From: Paracoccaceae bacterium
GTDB lineage: Bacteria > Pseudomonadota > Alphaproteobacteria > Rhodobacterales > Rhodobacteraceae
Direction: 5' to 3'
DNA length: 64,000 nucleotides
Assembly (NCBI GenBank): GCA_016124615.1
Contig: WGNF01000003.1
Location: 496,001-560,000, forward strand
Every line of letters starts with the position of its first letter. Within the stretch, counting starts at the first letter, position 1. The position numbers and the translations under genes were made by a program. Shown one piece after another: positions 49,475 to 58,308 of the stretch. The notes beneath the pieces are model-generated. The model was not told where the DNA came from, did no database searches, and saw only the letters and a program-made list of their open reading frames with translations.

Positions 49475-50944
49475 ATGGTTTCGCGCGTGATTCCGGTCGA
49501 TCCGTTCGACCTGGTGGTGTTTGGCGGCACGGGCGACCTTGCCAAGCGCAAGATTCTTCCCGGTCTCTACATCCGCTTTCTGGCCGGTCAGATGCCCGCC
49601 GAAAGCCGGATCATCGGCGCCGCACGGGCAGAGCTGACCGATGAGGGCTTTCGCGCGCTGGTCGCGGCGGCGTTGTCGGAGTTTGTCGCCAAGGACAAGC
49701 AGGATGCCGCCGTCATCACCCAGTTCCTCGGGCGGCTGCATTACGTCGCCATCGACGCCACCGGCGAGGGTGGCTGGCCGCAACTGGCCTCGCTGATGCG
49801 CACCGGCGTGGTGCGCGCCTTCTATTTCTCGGTTGCGCCCACGCTGTTCGGCGATCTGGCGGAACGGCTGCACGCGCATGACATCGCCGACGAGCACAGC
49901 CGTATCGTGGTGGAAAAGCCGTTCGGCCGCGATCTGGCCTCGGCCCGGGCGCTGAACGCGGTGCTGGCCGAGCATTTCCACGAAAGCCAGATCTACCGGA
50001 TCGACCACTACCTTGGCAAAGAGACGGTGCAGAACCTGATGGCGGTGCGCTTTGCCAACATCCTGTTCGAGCCGCTCTGGAACGCCCAATACGTCGATCA
50101 CGTCCAGATCACGGTGGCCGAAACCGTGGGCGTGAACGGGCGTGGCGCCTATTATGACAAGTCGGGCGCGATGCGCGACATGGTGCAGAACCACATGATG
50201 CAGCTGCTGTGCCTGATCGCGATGGAGCCGCCCTACAAGTTCGACCCCGATGCCGTGCGCGACGAAAAGCTGAAGGTGATCCGCGCGCTGGAACCGGTTC
50301 CGGCCGAGGATATCGTGCGCGGCCAGTATCGCGGCGCGGGCCGGAAGGACGGGCCCGAAGCGGCCTCGTATCTTGAGGATTGCGGCAATCCGCAAAGCCG
50401 CACCGAAAGCTATCTGGCGCTGAAGGTGCGGGTGGCGAACTGGCGCTGGCAGGGCACCTCGTTCTACCTGCGCACCGGCAAGAAGCTGCGCGCCCGCACC
50501 TCGGAAATCGCGATCATCTTCAAGGAGGCGCCGCACTCGATCTTTGGCGAGGACGAGGGCTGGAAGGCCAACGTGCTGGCGATCCGGTTGCAGCCGAACG
50601 AGGGCATGAACCTGACGGTGATGATCAAGGAACCGGGGCCGGGCGGCATGCGCCTGACCGAGGTGCCGCTGGACATGTCCTTCGCCGAGGCGCTGGGTGA
50701 AGAGGGGATGGATATCCCCGATGCCTACGAGCGGCTGATCATGGATGTGATCCGCGGCAACCAGACCCTGTTCATGCGCGGTGACGAAGTCGAGGCCGCC
50801 TGGGCCTGGACCGATCCGATCATCGAGGGCTGGGAGGCGCGGGGCGACAAGCCGCGCGGCTACGATCCGGGATCCTCGGGGCCGGAAGACGCGCTGATGC
50901 TGCTGCACCGCGACGGTCGCCGCTGGCGGGAGATACGGGAATGA
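49475..50944 (+). CDS. zwf: Glucose-6-phosphate 1-dehydrogenase
   Basis: Oxidises glucose 6-phosphate to 6-phosphogluconolactone, making NADPH, at the entry of the Entner-Doudoroff and pentose phosphate routes. 489 residues. NADP fingerprint VVFGGTGDLAKRKILPGLY, active-site RIDHYLGKETVQNL, and the structural EKPFGRD segment. First gene of zwf-pgl-pgi, downstream of a palindromic operator; overlaps pgl by 4 bases. Confidence 0.97.
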   Translation: MVSRVIPVDPFDLVVFGGTGDLAKRKILPGLYIRFLAGQMPAESRIIGAARAELTDEGFRALVAAALSEFVAKDKQDAAVITQFLGRLHYVAIDATGEGGWPQLASLMRTGVVRAFYFSVAPTLFGDLAERLHAHDIADEHSRIVVEKPFGRDLASARALNAVLAEHFHESQIYRIDHYLGKETVQNLMAVRFANILFEPLWNAQYVDHVQITVAETVGVNGRGAYYDKSGAMRDMVQNHMMQLLCLIAMEPPYKFDPDAVRDEKLKVIRALEPVPAEDIVRGQYRGAGRKDGPEAASYLEDCGNPQSRTESYLALKVRVANWRWQGTSFYLRTGKKLRARTSEIAIIFKEAPHSIFGEDEGWKANVLAIRLQPNEGMNLTVMIKEPGPGGMRLTEVPLDMSFAEALGEEGMDIPDAYERLIMDVIRGNQTLFMRGDEVEAAWAWTDPIIEGWEARGDKPRGYDPGSSGPEDALMLLHRDGRRWREIRE

Positions 50945-51612
50945 AATTCGTCGAATATCCCGACCGGGAACTGATGTTCCTGGCGCTGGCCAACAAGGTG
51001 GCGGGTCAGCTGGGTGATTTCCTGCGCCAGCAGGACCGCGTATCGCTGTGCGTCACCGGCGGCAGCACGCCCGGCCCAGTATTCGACGCCCTGTCGGACG
51101 TCGATCTGGAATGGGGCCGGGTCGGTGTGTTCCTGAATGACGAACGCTGGGTGCCGGAAACCGCGCCGCGGTCCAACACGCGGCTGGTGCGCGAACGGCT
51201 GATGGTCGGCCGCGCCGCCGCGGCGACGCTGGTGCCGCTGCACATCGACACCGAAACCCCCGAAGAGGCGCTGGATGCGCTGTCGGCGGGGCTGGAACCC
51301 TGGCTGCCGATCTCTGTCCTGATCCTCGGCATGGGCGCGGACATGCATACCGCCTCGCTCTTTCCCGGCGGCGACCGGCTGGCCGACGCGATGGAGGCGC
51401 GCGCGCCCCTGTTGATGCCGATGCGGGCCGAAGGCGCGGGCGAGCCGCGCATCACCCTGACGGCGCCGGTGCTGGCGGGTGCGATGGTGACGCATGTGCT
51501 GATCACCGGCCCCGAAAAGCGGGCGGCGCTGGAACGCGCGCAGGGGCTGGACCCGATGCAGGCGCCGATCCGCGCCTTTCTGGGCAACGCGACGGTTCAC
51601 TGGGCAGAATAG
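50941..51612 (+). CDS. pgl: 6-phosphogluconolactonase
   Basis: Hydrolyses 6-phosphogluconolactone made by Zwf. 223 residues, NagB/DevB-type fold. [40 protein letters not shown] and [17 protein letters not shown] are the family motifs. It overlaps zwf by 4 bases and precedes pgi by 8 bases. eda/edd are not in the window. Confidence 0.95.
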   Translation: MKFVEYPDRELMFLALANKVAGQLGDFLRQQDRVSLCVTGGSTPGPVFDALSDVDLEWGRVGVFLNDERWVPETAPRSNTRLVRERLMVGRAAAATLVPLHIDTETPEEALDALSAGLEPWLPISVLILGMGADMHTASLFPGGDRLADAMEARAPLLMPMRAEGAGEPRITLTAPVLAGAMVTHVLITGPEKRAALERAQGLDPMQAPIRAFLGNATVHWAE

Positions 51613-51620
51613 CGGAGCAG

Positions 51621-53222
51621 ATGATGGATCACTGGGAAAAACTGGCGGCGCATCACGCCGGTGTGGCCGACCGCAGCATCCTGAGCCTGTTCGACGCCGA
51701 CGGGCGGGCAGAGGATTTCTCGGCCCGGCTGGGCGGGATGCTGTTCGACTATTCCAAGACCAACATCGACGCCACCGGCCGGGCGCTGCTGCTGGCGCTG
51801 GCCGAGGCCGCGGGCGTCGCCGCCAAGCGCGACGCGATGTTCGCCGGGGCCAAGATCAATGAAACCGAGGGCCGCGCGGTGCTGCACACGGCGCTGCGCA
51901 ACCTTGGCGGCGCGGTGATGGTGGATGGCGTCGACGTGATGCCAGAGGTGCGCGCGACCCACACCCGGATGCAGGCTTTCGCGCGCGACCTGCGCGTCGG
52001 CATGATCCGGGGGCAGGGCGGCGCGATCACCGATGTGGTGAACATCGGCATCGGCGGATCCGACCTGGGCCCGGCGATGGCCTATCTGGCGCTGGCGCCC
52101 CATGCCGATGGGCCGCGCTGCCACTATGTCTCGAACGTCGATGGCGCGCAGGTGCATGACGTGCTGAAGGGGCTGGACCCGGAACGCACGCTGATCCTTG
52201 TCGCCTCGAAGACCTTCACCACGATCGAGACGATGACCAACGCCGAAACCGCGAAACGCTGGATGGCGGCGAAGGTCGCCAACCCCGCCAGCCAGTTCGC
52301 CGCCGTCTCGACCGCGCTCGACAAGACCGCCGCCTTCGGCATCGAGCCATCACGCGTCTTCGGTTTCGAGGACTGGGTCGGCGGGCGCTATTCCATGTGG
52401 GGGCCGATCGGGCTGTCGGTGATGCTGGCAATCGGGCCGGACCGGTTCGACGAATTCCTGGCCGGTGGCGCCGAGATGGATGCCCATTTCCGCACCGCGC
52501 CCTTTGCCGAAAACCTGCCGGTGCTGCTGGCGCTGGTGGGGATCTGGCACAACCAGATCTGCGGCCACGCCACCCGCGCCGTGCTGCCCTATGAACAGCG
52601 CCTGAGCCGTCTGCCCGCCTATTTCCAGCAGCTGGAGATGGAGAGCAATGGCAAGCGGGTGGCGATGGACGGCAGCGATCTTCCGCGCAATTCCGGCCCG
52701 GTGGTCTGGGGCGAGCCCGGCACCAATGGCCAGCACGCATTTTACCAGCTGATCCATCAGGGCACCCGGGTGATCCCCTGCGAGTTTCTGGTGGCCGTCG
52801 AGGGGCACGAACCCGATCTGGCACATCAGCACCTCTTGCTGGTGGCCAATTGTCTGGCCCAGTCCGAGGCGCTTCTGCGTGGCAGGAGCCTCGTGGAAGC
52901 CACGGGGATCATGGCGAAAAAGGGCCTGACCGGGGCAGAGCTTGAGCGTCAGGCCCGGCACCGGGTGTTCCCCGGCAACCGGCCCTCGACCACGCTGGTC
53001 TATCCGCGGCTGACGCCGTTCACGCTTGGCCAGATCGTGGCGCTTTACGAACACCGGGTGTTCGTCGAGGGCGTGATCCTTGGCATCAACAGCTTCGATC
53101 AGTGGGGGGTCGAACTGGGCAAGGAACTGGCCGTGGCGCTGATGCCGATCCTTGAAGGCAAGGCGGGCGACGGCGCCAAGGACGGCTCGACCCGGATGCT
53201 GGTCGCGGCGCTGCGGCGGTAG
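51621..53222 (+). CDS. pgi: Glucose-6-phosphate isomerase
   Basis: Interconverts glucose 6-phosphate and fructose 6-phosphate. 533 residues. Signatures: [66 protein letters not shown] and the C-terminal [13 protein letters not shown]. Last gene of zwf-pgl-pgi; in a cell using the Entner-Doudoroff route it would recycle fructose phosphate back to glucose phosphate. A strong stem-loop starts at its stop codon. An ATG one codon further in is an equal start. Confidence 0.97.
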   Translation: MMDHWEKLAAHHAGVADRSILSLFDADGRAEDFSARLGGMLFDYSKTNIDATGRALLLALAEAAGVAAKRDAMFAGAKINETEGRAVLHTALRNLGGAVMVDGVDVMPEVRATHTRMQAFARDLRVGMIRGQGGAITDVVNIGIGGSDLGPAMAYLALAPHADGPRCHYVSNVDGAQVHDVLKGLDPERTLILVASKTFTTIETMTNAETAKRWMAAKVANPASQFAAVSTALDKTAAFGIEPSRVFGFEDWVGGRYSMWGPIGLSVMLAIGPDRFDEFLAGGAEMDAHFRTAPFAENLPVLLALVGIWHNQICGHATRAVLPYEQRLSRLPAYFQQLEMESNGKRVAMDGSDLPRNSGPVVWGEPGTNGQHAFYQLIHQGTRVIPCEFLVAVEGHEPDLAHQHLLLVANCLAQSEALLRGRSLVEATGIMAKKGLTGAELERQARHRVFPGNRPSTTLVYPRLTPFTLGQIVALYEHRVFVEGVILGINSFDQWGVELGKELAVALMPILEGKAGDGAKDGSTRMLVAALRR

Positions 53223-53242
53223 GGCGGGGAACGTCCCCGCCC
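53222..53242 (+). terminator. Terminator at the end of the zwf-pgl-pgi operon
   Basis: GGGCGGGGA-ACG-TCCCCGCCC, a 9-base perfect stem beginning at the last base of the pgi stop codon. It also faces the end of the convergent glycosyltransferase gene. Confidence 0.75.
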
Positions 53243-53318
53243 GCCGGTTCAGAACCGGTAGGCGACAAGGCCGGTATGCCGGTATTCCAGCTTCGGCGCG
53301 CCCGGCGCTGAGCGGTTG

Positions 53319-54503
53319 CTAAAGCAGCTCCAGCCTGGCGCGCAGGGCGGCCGCGGGATCGTTGGGCAGGTTGGCGCGCAACCGCCGCGCCGTTTCGCCC
53401 GCCGCCGATTGCAGCGCCGCGTCGTGATAGGCCGCGCGCACGGCATCGGCGATGGTCTCGCGCTGCCAGTCTTTCGCGCTCAGCACCAGGGTAGAGCCAA
53501 GCCGCGCGGCGGCGCGGGCGTGATAGGCGTGTTCCAGATGCTGCGGCAGCGCCACCTGCGGCAGCCCGGCCAGAAGCCCGAGGCACAGGATGCCGTGCTG
53601 TCCGGCATTCACCATCAACCGGCTGCGACGGATCAGCAGGTCCAGCGGCACCGGCGCGGTTTCCACCACCACACCGGCCGCGCGCAAGGTGACGGCCACC
53701 TCTTCGGTGGCGCCGGGCAGATAGGTGCGCGTCGGCAGCCCCAGCGCGGCGATGGCGGCCACAATCTCGGGGTTGGCGGTCTCGGTGGTCGAGAAATACA
53801 GAAAGACCTCTTCCCCCGCGTCGGCGATCGCGTCTGTCTGCGTGGTGACCGGGCTCATCAACGGCTCGCGCCGCGCATCGGCGTAGGGGTCAAGCTCGGG
53901 CAGGGTGGTGGCGATGGCATCGTCGCAGGTGTAGACCTGCGGCAGGGCGCTGATCGGTGGCAGGCCAAAGCGTTCGATGGCCGCATTCACCTGCGCGACG
54001 GTTTCCGCTTCGTCATGGATGAAATCCGCGTATTCGGGCAGCAGGACCGGGAAACGGGCCATGCAGGCGGGCGGCAGGCCGTAGCCGGTGCCGATGGCCG
54101 CCGCCGGAATGCCCATCGAGCGGGCGGCCAGCAGCGCGCAGGGCGCATAATCGGCGATCACCAGCGTGATGCGGCGCGCCTTGATGATCTCGCGCCACCA
54201 GGCGATGTTCGCGGCGATGATCTCGGGCTGGTCGAACCCGAGGTCGGCCATGAACTCGCCCCAGGTCGACGTGACGGGCGCGTCCGGCCCTTGCCGATGG
54301 CGGCTGTCATAGCGCAGCGCGGCGCCGGGAAAGACATCCCGGCACAGCGGCGCCAATTCGCCCGCGAATTCCATCCGGCACAGGGCGGCGTCGAACTCGA
54401 AGAAATCGCGGACCACCGAAGCGGCCCGCGCCAGAGTCACGACATGGCCCCTCCCGGCGCCGAATTCGTTGGCCAGAAGCGCGCGCCGCCGACGCCGGAT
54501 CAT
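53319..54503 (-). CDS. Glycosyltransferase, GT-B fold (MGT/UGT-like)
   Basis: 394 residues. Start LLANEFGAGRGHVVTL is the N-terminal loop of MGT-type glycosyltransferases, and the C-terminal donor site is seen in VNAGQHGILCLGLLAGLPQVALPQHLEHAYHA, with FLYFSTTETANPEIVAA before it. The usual acceptor is a small lipophilic molecule or protein-bound group; none can be named. The frame is open to 54560, but that would overlap the neighbour's repeat tail; the ATG at 54503 lies 11 bases after the stop of the Cys/Gly-repeat gene, making a two-gene unit. Confidence 0.8.
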   Translation of the reverse strand: MIRRRRRALLANEFGAGRGHVVTLARAASVVRDFFEFDAALCRMEFAGELAPLCRDVFPGAALRYDSRHRQGPDAPVTSTWGEFMADLGFDQPEIIAANIAWWREIIKARRITLVIADYAPCALLAARSMGIPAAAIGTGYGLPPACMARFPVLLPEYADFIHDEAETVAQVNAAIERFGLPPISALPQVYTCDDAIATTLPELDPYADARREPLMSPVTTQTDAIADAGEEVFLYFSTTETANPEIVAAIAALGLPTRTYLPGATEEVAVTLRAAGVVVETAPVPLDLLIRRSRLMVNAGQHGILCLGLLAGLPQVALPQHLEHAYHARAAARLGSTLVLSAKDWQRETIADAVRAAYHDAALQSAAGETARRLRANLPNDPAAALRARLELL

Positions 54504-54514
54504 CGGAAGGGTGG

Positions 54515-54949
54515 TCAGGCGTAGGGCCCGCAACCGCCACAGGGGCCGCAGCCACCGCAAGGCCCGCAGCCACCACAGGGGCCGGGCGGCGGCGCGCCGA
54601 TAAAGCCACCGGGTTCACCGCCAAGCCCGTTATGGGACCCGTCGGACCCGCCACAGGTGGGGTCGTAGACGATCTCGGTGCCCGCGGGCAGGTTGCCGAG
54701 CTTGGTGCGAAGCCAGGCGATGGCCTTCGCGGCGTCGGAAGCGATTGCGTAGGTCAACCCGTCTTCCGACACGTGAAAGGTCATCGTCTTGCCATCGACG
54801 TTGACCACCAGGGCATCGCCCCAGGTCGACGGCCCGACCTTCACGCCGTGGCAGGACCCGGCCGAGACCGAACCGGCGTTCGCCATGCTGGCAGCCATCA
54901 GGGTTATTGCCGTGCCGGTCAAAATCGAAACGGACTTCAGTGAGGGCAT
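54515..54949 (-). CDS. Secreted protein with C-terminal Gly-Pro-Cys-Gly-Gly-Cys repeats
   Basis: 144 residues, not a recognised family. A signal peptide ends near residue 25 (ITLMAASMANAG). The mature part has a compact domain (about 30-100) with SCHGVKVGPSTWGDALVVNV and the acidic/Ala helix SDAAKAIAWLRTKLG, then a Gly-rich linker and three GPCGGC units ending GPYA. Eight cysteines in all, six in the tail. Possible roles are metal binding, disulphide cross-linking or being a substrate for the adjacent glycosyltransferase; none is proven. No strong ribosome site is visible immediately before the ATG at 54949. Confidence 0.72.
   Translation of the reverse strand: MPSLKSVSILTGTAITLMAASMANAGSVSAGSCHGVKVGPSTWGDALVVNVDGKTMTFHVSEDGLTYAIASDAAKAIAWLRTKLGNLPAGTEIVYDPTCGGSDGSHNGLGGEPGGFIGAPPPGPCGGCGPCGGCGPCGGCGPYA
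54530..54583 (-). repeat. Three 18-base tandem repeats encoding GPCGGC
   Basis: Three consecutive 18-base units, differing at wobble positions, encode the hexapeptide GPCGGC; a partial fourth (GP) follows before the stop. In-frame hexapeptide repeats can change number by slippage without frameshift. Confidence 0.8.
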
Positions 54950-55137
54950 TTGGTCACCTCAAAAAAATGTTCAGAGAAACAAGCCTCTCCGTGAGGATTA
55001 CGGATATGTGACACTCTGTCCATATTGGCCTGTTTTGCAAGCAAGATCGTGCGCTCGCCACTTTCGGGCGAGTGTGTCGCGGTCTCTGACACCGGCGATG
55101 GCGCGGGGCTGAAATTTGCCGCGGAACTTCGTGGCGA

Positions 55138-55488
55138 TCAGGCCAGCGCGGCTGTCACGATCACTTCGACAAGGTACTCAGGCGCGACCAGACGCGACTC
55201 GCCGGTGGCGCGGGCGGGGGTGTGGCCCTGCGGCACCCAGGCATCCCAGACCGCGTTCATCTCGGCCACGGTCGAGGCGTCGGCCAGCCAGATCTGCGCC
55301 GTCAGGATGCGGCTCTTGTCGCTGCCCGCCAGCGCCAGCAGGCGGTCCACCTCGGCCAACGCGGTGCGGGTCTGCGCCGCCACGCCGTCACCGGGATTGC
55401 CGACCTGCCCGGCCAGATAGACCATGCGGTTGTGGATCACGGCCTGGCTCATGCGCGAGCCACATTCGATGCGGGTGATGGCGGGCAT
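55138..55488 (-). CDS. RidA family protein (reactive enamine/imine deaminase)
   Basis: 116 residues of the YjgF/YER057c/UK114 family. RidA proteins hydrolyse 2-aminoacrylate and related imines from PLP enzymes. Segments IHNRMVYLAGQVGNPGDGVAAQ, LTAQIWLADASTVAEMNAVWDAW and SRLVAPEYLVEVIVTA match. The catalytic arginine expected in the last block may be the one in ESRLVAP. Downstream of tRNA-Gly on the same strand. Confidence 0.9.
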   Translation of the reverse strand: MPAITRIECGSRMSQAVIHNRMVYLAGQVGNPGDGVAAQTRTALAEVDRLLALAGSDKSRILTAQIWLADASTVAEMNAVWDAWVPQGHTPARATGESRLVAPEYLVEVIVTAALA

Positions 55489-55513
55489 GGTTGCTCCTGT
55501 CCGATGCGGGGGA

Positions 55514-55587
55514 TGGAGCGGGTGAAGGGAATCGAACCCTCGTCGTAAGCTTGGGAAGCTTCTGCTCTACCATTGAGCTACACCCGC
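55514..55587 (-). tRNA. tRNA-Gly (anticodon CCC)
   Basis: Minus-strand cloverleaf of 74 bases with encoded CCA. Acceptor GCGGGTG pairs with CACCCGC, discriminator T; D-arm GCTCAATGGTAGAGC; T-loop TTCGATT. The anticodon loop is TTCCCAA, giving CCC for glycine. The outer anticodon-stem pair is G-A, a mismatch. Confidence 0.92.
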
Positions 55588-55622
55588 GACGGGTTGAGAG
55601 CTATGCGAGACGCCCGGCGGCG

Positions 55623-56174
55623 TCAAGTCGTGAAGAAGCGGTCGGCGGCGGCGATGGCGGCAAGGTCGTCCGCAACCGCACCGGGCGCGTTGGCGTCGCC
55701 CAGCAGTACGCCCGCCAGCGGCGCGTGCATGTAGTCGGCCGAAAACCGCAGGCAGTCCACCGCCGGGGCGATCTGCGCCGGGGTCGAGCCGGAATGCGCC
55801 ATCACCAGCCAGACCCGCTTTTGCGGCATCGCCGCCTTGAAGCCGGTCGCGGGCACCCGCATCCAGTGCGACCAGTGGTCGAGGTAGAGCTTGGCCGCGG
55901 CGGGCAGGCCGTACCAGTAGAGCGGCGCGACGAACACGATGTCGCTGGCGGCCAGCGTGTCGGCCATCAGCGCGGCGGCGACACCTTCGGGGGCATCGTA
56001 ATGGTCGCCGTGGCGGCGGTCGTGGAACGCGGGCAGCGCCGGGTCGTTCAGGTCGCGCCAGGTTTGTACCACCTCGGCGGGCAGGGCGGCGGCGGCGCGG
56101 CGGGCCAGCATCAGCGAATTGCCGTTCGGCCGCGCGCTGGCGCAGAGGAAAAGGAAATGGCGGTCTGTCGTCAC
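55623..56174 (-). CDS. NAD(P)H-dependent FMN reductase / flavodoxin-like oxidoreductase
   Basis: 183 residues with a flavodoxin-like fold. FMN phosphate-binding LCASARPNGNSLMLARR near the start and the isoalloxazine loop APLYWYGLPAAAKLYLDHW; WLVMAHSGSTPAQIAP follows. Related to NADPH-dependent FMN reductases and quinone reductases; substrate not determined. It is between tRNA-Gly and the fasciclin gene. Confidence 0.85.
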   Translation of the reverse strand: MTTDRHFLFLCASARPNGNSLMLARRAAAALPAEVVQTWRDLNDPALPAFHDRRHGDHYDAPEGVAAALMADTLAASDIVFVAPLYWYGLPAAAKLYLDHWSHWMRVPATGFKAAMPQKRVWLVMAHSGSTPAQIAPAVDCLRFSADYMHAPLAGVLLGDANAPGAVADDLAAIAAADRFFTT

Positions 56175-56261
56175 GGCGGGCTCCTGTCACGTCATCGGCG
56201 CGCCGATCATACCGGCCCGGCGGGCGGGCGCCATGCCCCTTTGCCCACCGGGAAACGGGAT

Positions 56262-56288
56262 CGGGCCGCCCCGTCATGGGGCGGCCCG
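56262..56288 (-). terminator. Terminator between the fasciclin gene and the FMN reductase gene
   Basis: Perfect 11-base stem CGGGCCGCCCC / GGGGCGGCCCG with a 5-base loop GTCAT, about 105 bases past the fasciclin stop on the minus strand. It is the strongest hairpin in the window. Confidence 0.75.
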
Positions 56289-56394
56289 TTCTGCCGCAAC
56301 GCCTCGTTTGGGGACGGAAATGGATGCGGCAGAACCCTGCTGCCGGTCCCGGCGTCAGCCCGGAGGGAGGGACGGGCCGACGCCGGGCACCGCC

Positions 56395-56949
56395 TTACAT
56401 CGCGGGCAGCAGCACCGTGTCGATGACGTGGATCACGCCGTTCGACTGCATCACGTCGGCGATGGTGACGGTGGCGGTGTCACCCATGCCGTCCATGATC
56501 ATCAGCTTGCCGTCTTTCGCCATCGCGTTGAACTTGCAGCCGCCGACGGTGTCGAGCGTGACCATGCCGCCGTCCTTCATCGCCTCGGATTCGATGGCCG
56601 CGGCGGTTTCCTTGGCGGCCAGCACGTGGCAGGTGAGGATCTTCACCAGCTTGTCGTGGTTTTCCGGCTTCAGCAGGCTTTCAACCGTACCGGCGGGCAG
56701 CTTGGCAAAGGCTTCGTTGGTCGGCGCGAAGACGGTGAACGGGCCCTTGCCCTCCAGCGTCTGCACCAGGCCGGCCGCTTTCACAGCAGCGACGAGGGTG
56801 GTGTGGTCCTTCGAGTTCACGGCGTTCTCGATGATGTTCTTGTTGGCGAACATCGGGGCGCCGCCGACCATCGGGTTGTCGGCGAGGGCGGCACCGGCAA
56901 GGCCAGCGAAAGCGGTGGCGAGGGTCAGGGTGCGCAGGGTGAAGGTCAT
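56395..56949 (-). CDS. Fasciclin domain-containing secreted protein
   Basis: 184 residues: signal peptide (MTFTLRTLTLATAFAGLAGAALA) then a single FAS1 domain. FAS1 boxes are seen as GPFTVFAPTNEAFAKLPAGT and VIHVIDTVLLPAM; two cysteines (in ILTCHVL and VGGCKFN) may pair. Start at 56949 follows GAGGAGACAACC. The upstream ECF sigma/anti-sigma pair and a possible ECF-type promoter suggest it is a sigma target; FAS1-ECF clusters occur in other alphaproteobacteria. It may act in surface adhesion or stress protection. Confidence 0.9.
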   Translation of the reverse strand: MTFTLRTLTLATAFAGLAGAALADNPMVGGAPMFANKNIIENAVNSKDHTTLVAAVKAAGLVQTLEGKGPFTVFAPTNEAFAKLPAGTVESLLKPENHDKLVKILTCHVLAAKETAAAIESEAMKDGGMVTLDTVGGCKFNAMAKDGKLMIMDGMGDTATVTIADVMQSNGVIHVIDTVLLPAM

Positions 56950-57002
56950 GGTTGTCTCCTCGGGTTTGGCGGACAGGTCGTTTGCCTGATCCATGCCCGA
57001 AG

Positions 57003-57030
57003 CTACGAAGGGGGTTCGGCGGAAGTTTCA
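57003..57030 (-). promoter_or_regulatory. Candidate ECF-type promoter of the fasciclin gene
   Basis: On the minus strand TGAAACTT, then about 17 bases, then CGTAG. This resembles the GAAC/CGTA pattern of ECF sigma factors. It lies about 54 bases upstream of the fasciclin start, in the gap after the anti-sigma gene. Confidence 0.35.
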
Positions 57031-57061
57031 CGGCGGGCGCAAATTTCTTGCGCGGCCGCGA

Positions 57062-57730
57062 TCACAGCGCGGTGATCGGCCCCGCGGCAAGGGCCTGCGT
57101 CGGTTTGCCGTTCGGCGAACCGCCCGCAGGTTCCACGCTGACGGCAAGCACGATGCCCGGCGCAAGGCCCGGAACATGCTGGCTGTCCTGCGGCGCCGAG
57201 ACGAGGCCCAGCGGCTTCGGCACGCCATCCGCGCCGATCGACCACAGCTGATAGTCATGCCCTGCCGCCGGGCCGGGGCCCGCGGTGCGGGTCAGCGTCA
57301 GCGTCTCGGTCGCGGGGTCGTAACCGGCTTTGAACACGACCGCCTGATCGGTCGCGGTCAGCGTGGCGACATAGGTCGGCCCTTGCGGCAACGGCACGCT
57401 GACCAGCACGATCGCCACCAGCGCCAGTGCCACGACGGCCCCGCCCAGGGCGCCAAGCCAGAGCCGCAGCCGCGACGGGCGCCGCGGCGCCACGCCGAAC
57501 AGCCGCGCCTCGATCGCGGGCAACAGGTCGGGCGCGGGCGCCTCGGCATAACTGTCGTTCAGCGCGGCAAGGCGATCCTCCCAGGCGGCGACGCGGGCGG
57601 CGAAGGCGTCGTCGTTGCGCAGGCGGCGCTGCACCGCCAGCCGTTCGGGCAGCGGCAACGTGCCCAGAACATACTCGGCAGCGAGCATGTCATCGCCCTC
57701 GGGGGCTTGGGGATCGTCGGCGTCGCTCAT
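57062..57730 (-). CDS. Anti-sigma factor (RskA-like, membrane-anchored)
   Basis: 222 residues. Cytoplasmic N-terminal sigma-binding region (EGDDMLAAEYVLGTLPLPERL), one membrane span near residues 90-115 (LWLGALGGAVVALALVAIVLVSV region), and a periplasmic C-terminal RskA-type domain (GHDYQLWSIGADGVPKPLGL). No zinc HxxxCxxC motif, so not a ZAS type. Start at 57730 overlaps the sigma stop by 4 bases. It should hold the adjacent sigma factor inactive until a surface or redox signal. Confidence 0.88.
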   Translation of the reverse strand: MSDADDPQAPEGDDMLAAEYVLGTLPLPERLAVQRRLRNDDAFAARVAAWEDRLAALNDSYAEAPAPDLLPAIEARLFGVAPRRPSRLRLWLGALGGAVVALALVAIVLVSVPLPQGPTYVATLTATDQAVVFKAGYDPATETLTLTRTAGPGPAAGHDYQLWSIGADGVPKPLGLVSAPQDSQHVPGLAPGIVLAVSVEPAGGSPNGKPTQALAAGPITAL

Positions 57731-58308
57731 CCGTCCATGCACTCTTTCAGGCTCAGCAGGCTGCGTCGCAGCCAGGTCCGCATCGTGTTCAGCGGCACTG
57801 CAAACCGCTCGGCCAGTTCCTGATAGGACAGGCCGTCGAGATAGGCGCCCTTCACCGCCGCCGAACGGTCGGGGTCGAGCGTGTCGAGGCAGGCGGCGAT
57901 CCGGCGCGCCTCGCCCCTGGCCGCCAGCACCGTTTCGGCGCGGGGCTGCGGGTCGGCCACGGATTGCAGCGCGTCTTCGTCGGCCATCGTCGCCGGTCGG
58001 CTGCGCAGCCGGTCGATCGCGTGGTTGCGCGCGATCGAGATGAGCCAGGTCATCCCGCGCGCCTTGCCTGCGTCAAACCGTGCGGCATTCACCCAGACCC
58101 GGGTGAACACCTCCTGCAGCGCCTCTTCGGCTTCGGCCCTGTTGCCCAAGATACGCAAGCACACGCCCATGAGTTTCGCCGACGCGGCAGAATAAAGCGC
58201 ACGAAACGCGGCGCGATCCTGCGCAGCGACCCGGATCAGCATATCGGCAACAGGATCGTCGGTCATGCCCGACATGGTGGCGTTGGCGCGCTCGGCGTCA
58301 AGGCCCAT
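57727..58308 (-). CDS. ECF-family RNA polymerase sigma factor
   Basis: 193 residues from the ATG at 58308. Region 2 is seen as LYSAASAKLMGVCLRILGNRAEAEEALQEVF and TWLISIARNHAIDRLR; region 4 as DGLSYQELAERFAVPLNTMRTWLRRSLLSL. The chosen ATG shares a base with the upstream gene's stop (TGATG), implying coupling; internal ATGs at 58275 and 58266 also give plausible lengths and none has a good ribosome site. Paired with the anti-sigma gene by a 4-base overlap. Confidence 0.88.
   Translation of the reverse strand: MGLDAERANATMSGMTDDPVADMLIRVAAQDRAAFRALYSAASAKLMGVCLRILGNRAEAEEALQEVFTRVWVNAARFDAGKARGMTWLISIARNHAIDRLRSRPATMADEDALQSVADPQPRAETVLAARGEARRIAACLDTLDPDRSAAVKGAYLDGLSYQELAERFAVPLNTMRTWLRRSLLSLKECMDG

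Noticed and set aside
54524-54583. CRISPR-like short repeats
   Set aside because: Units are contiguous 18-base coding repeats with no spacers and no cas genes nearby.
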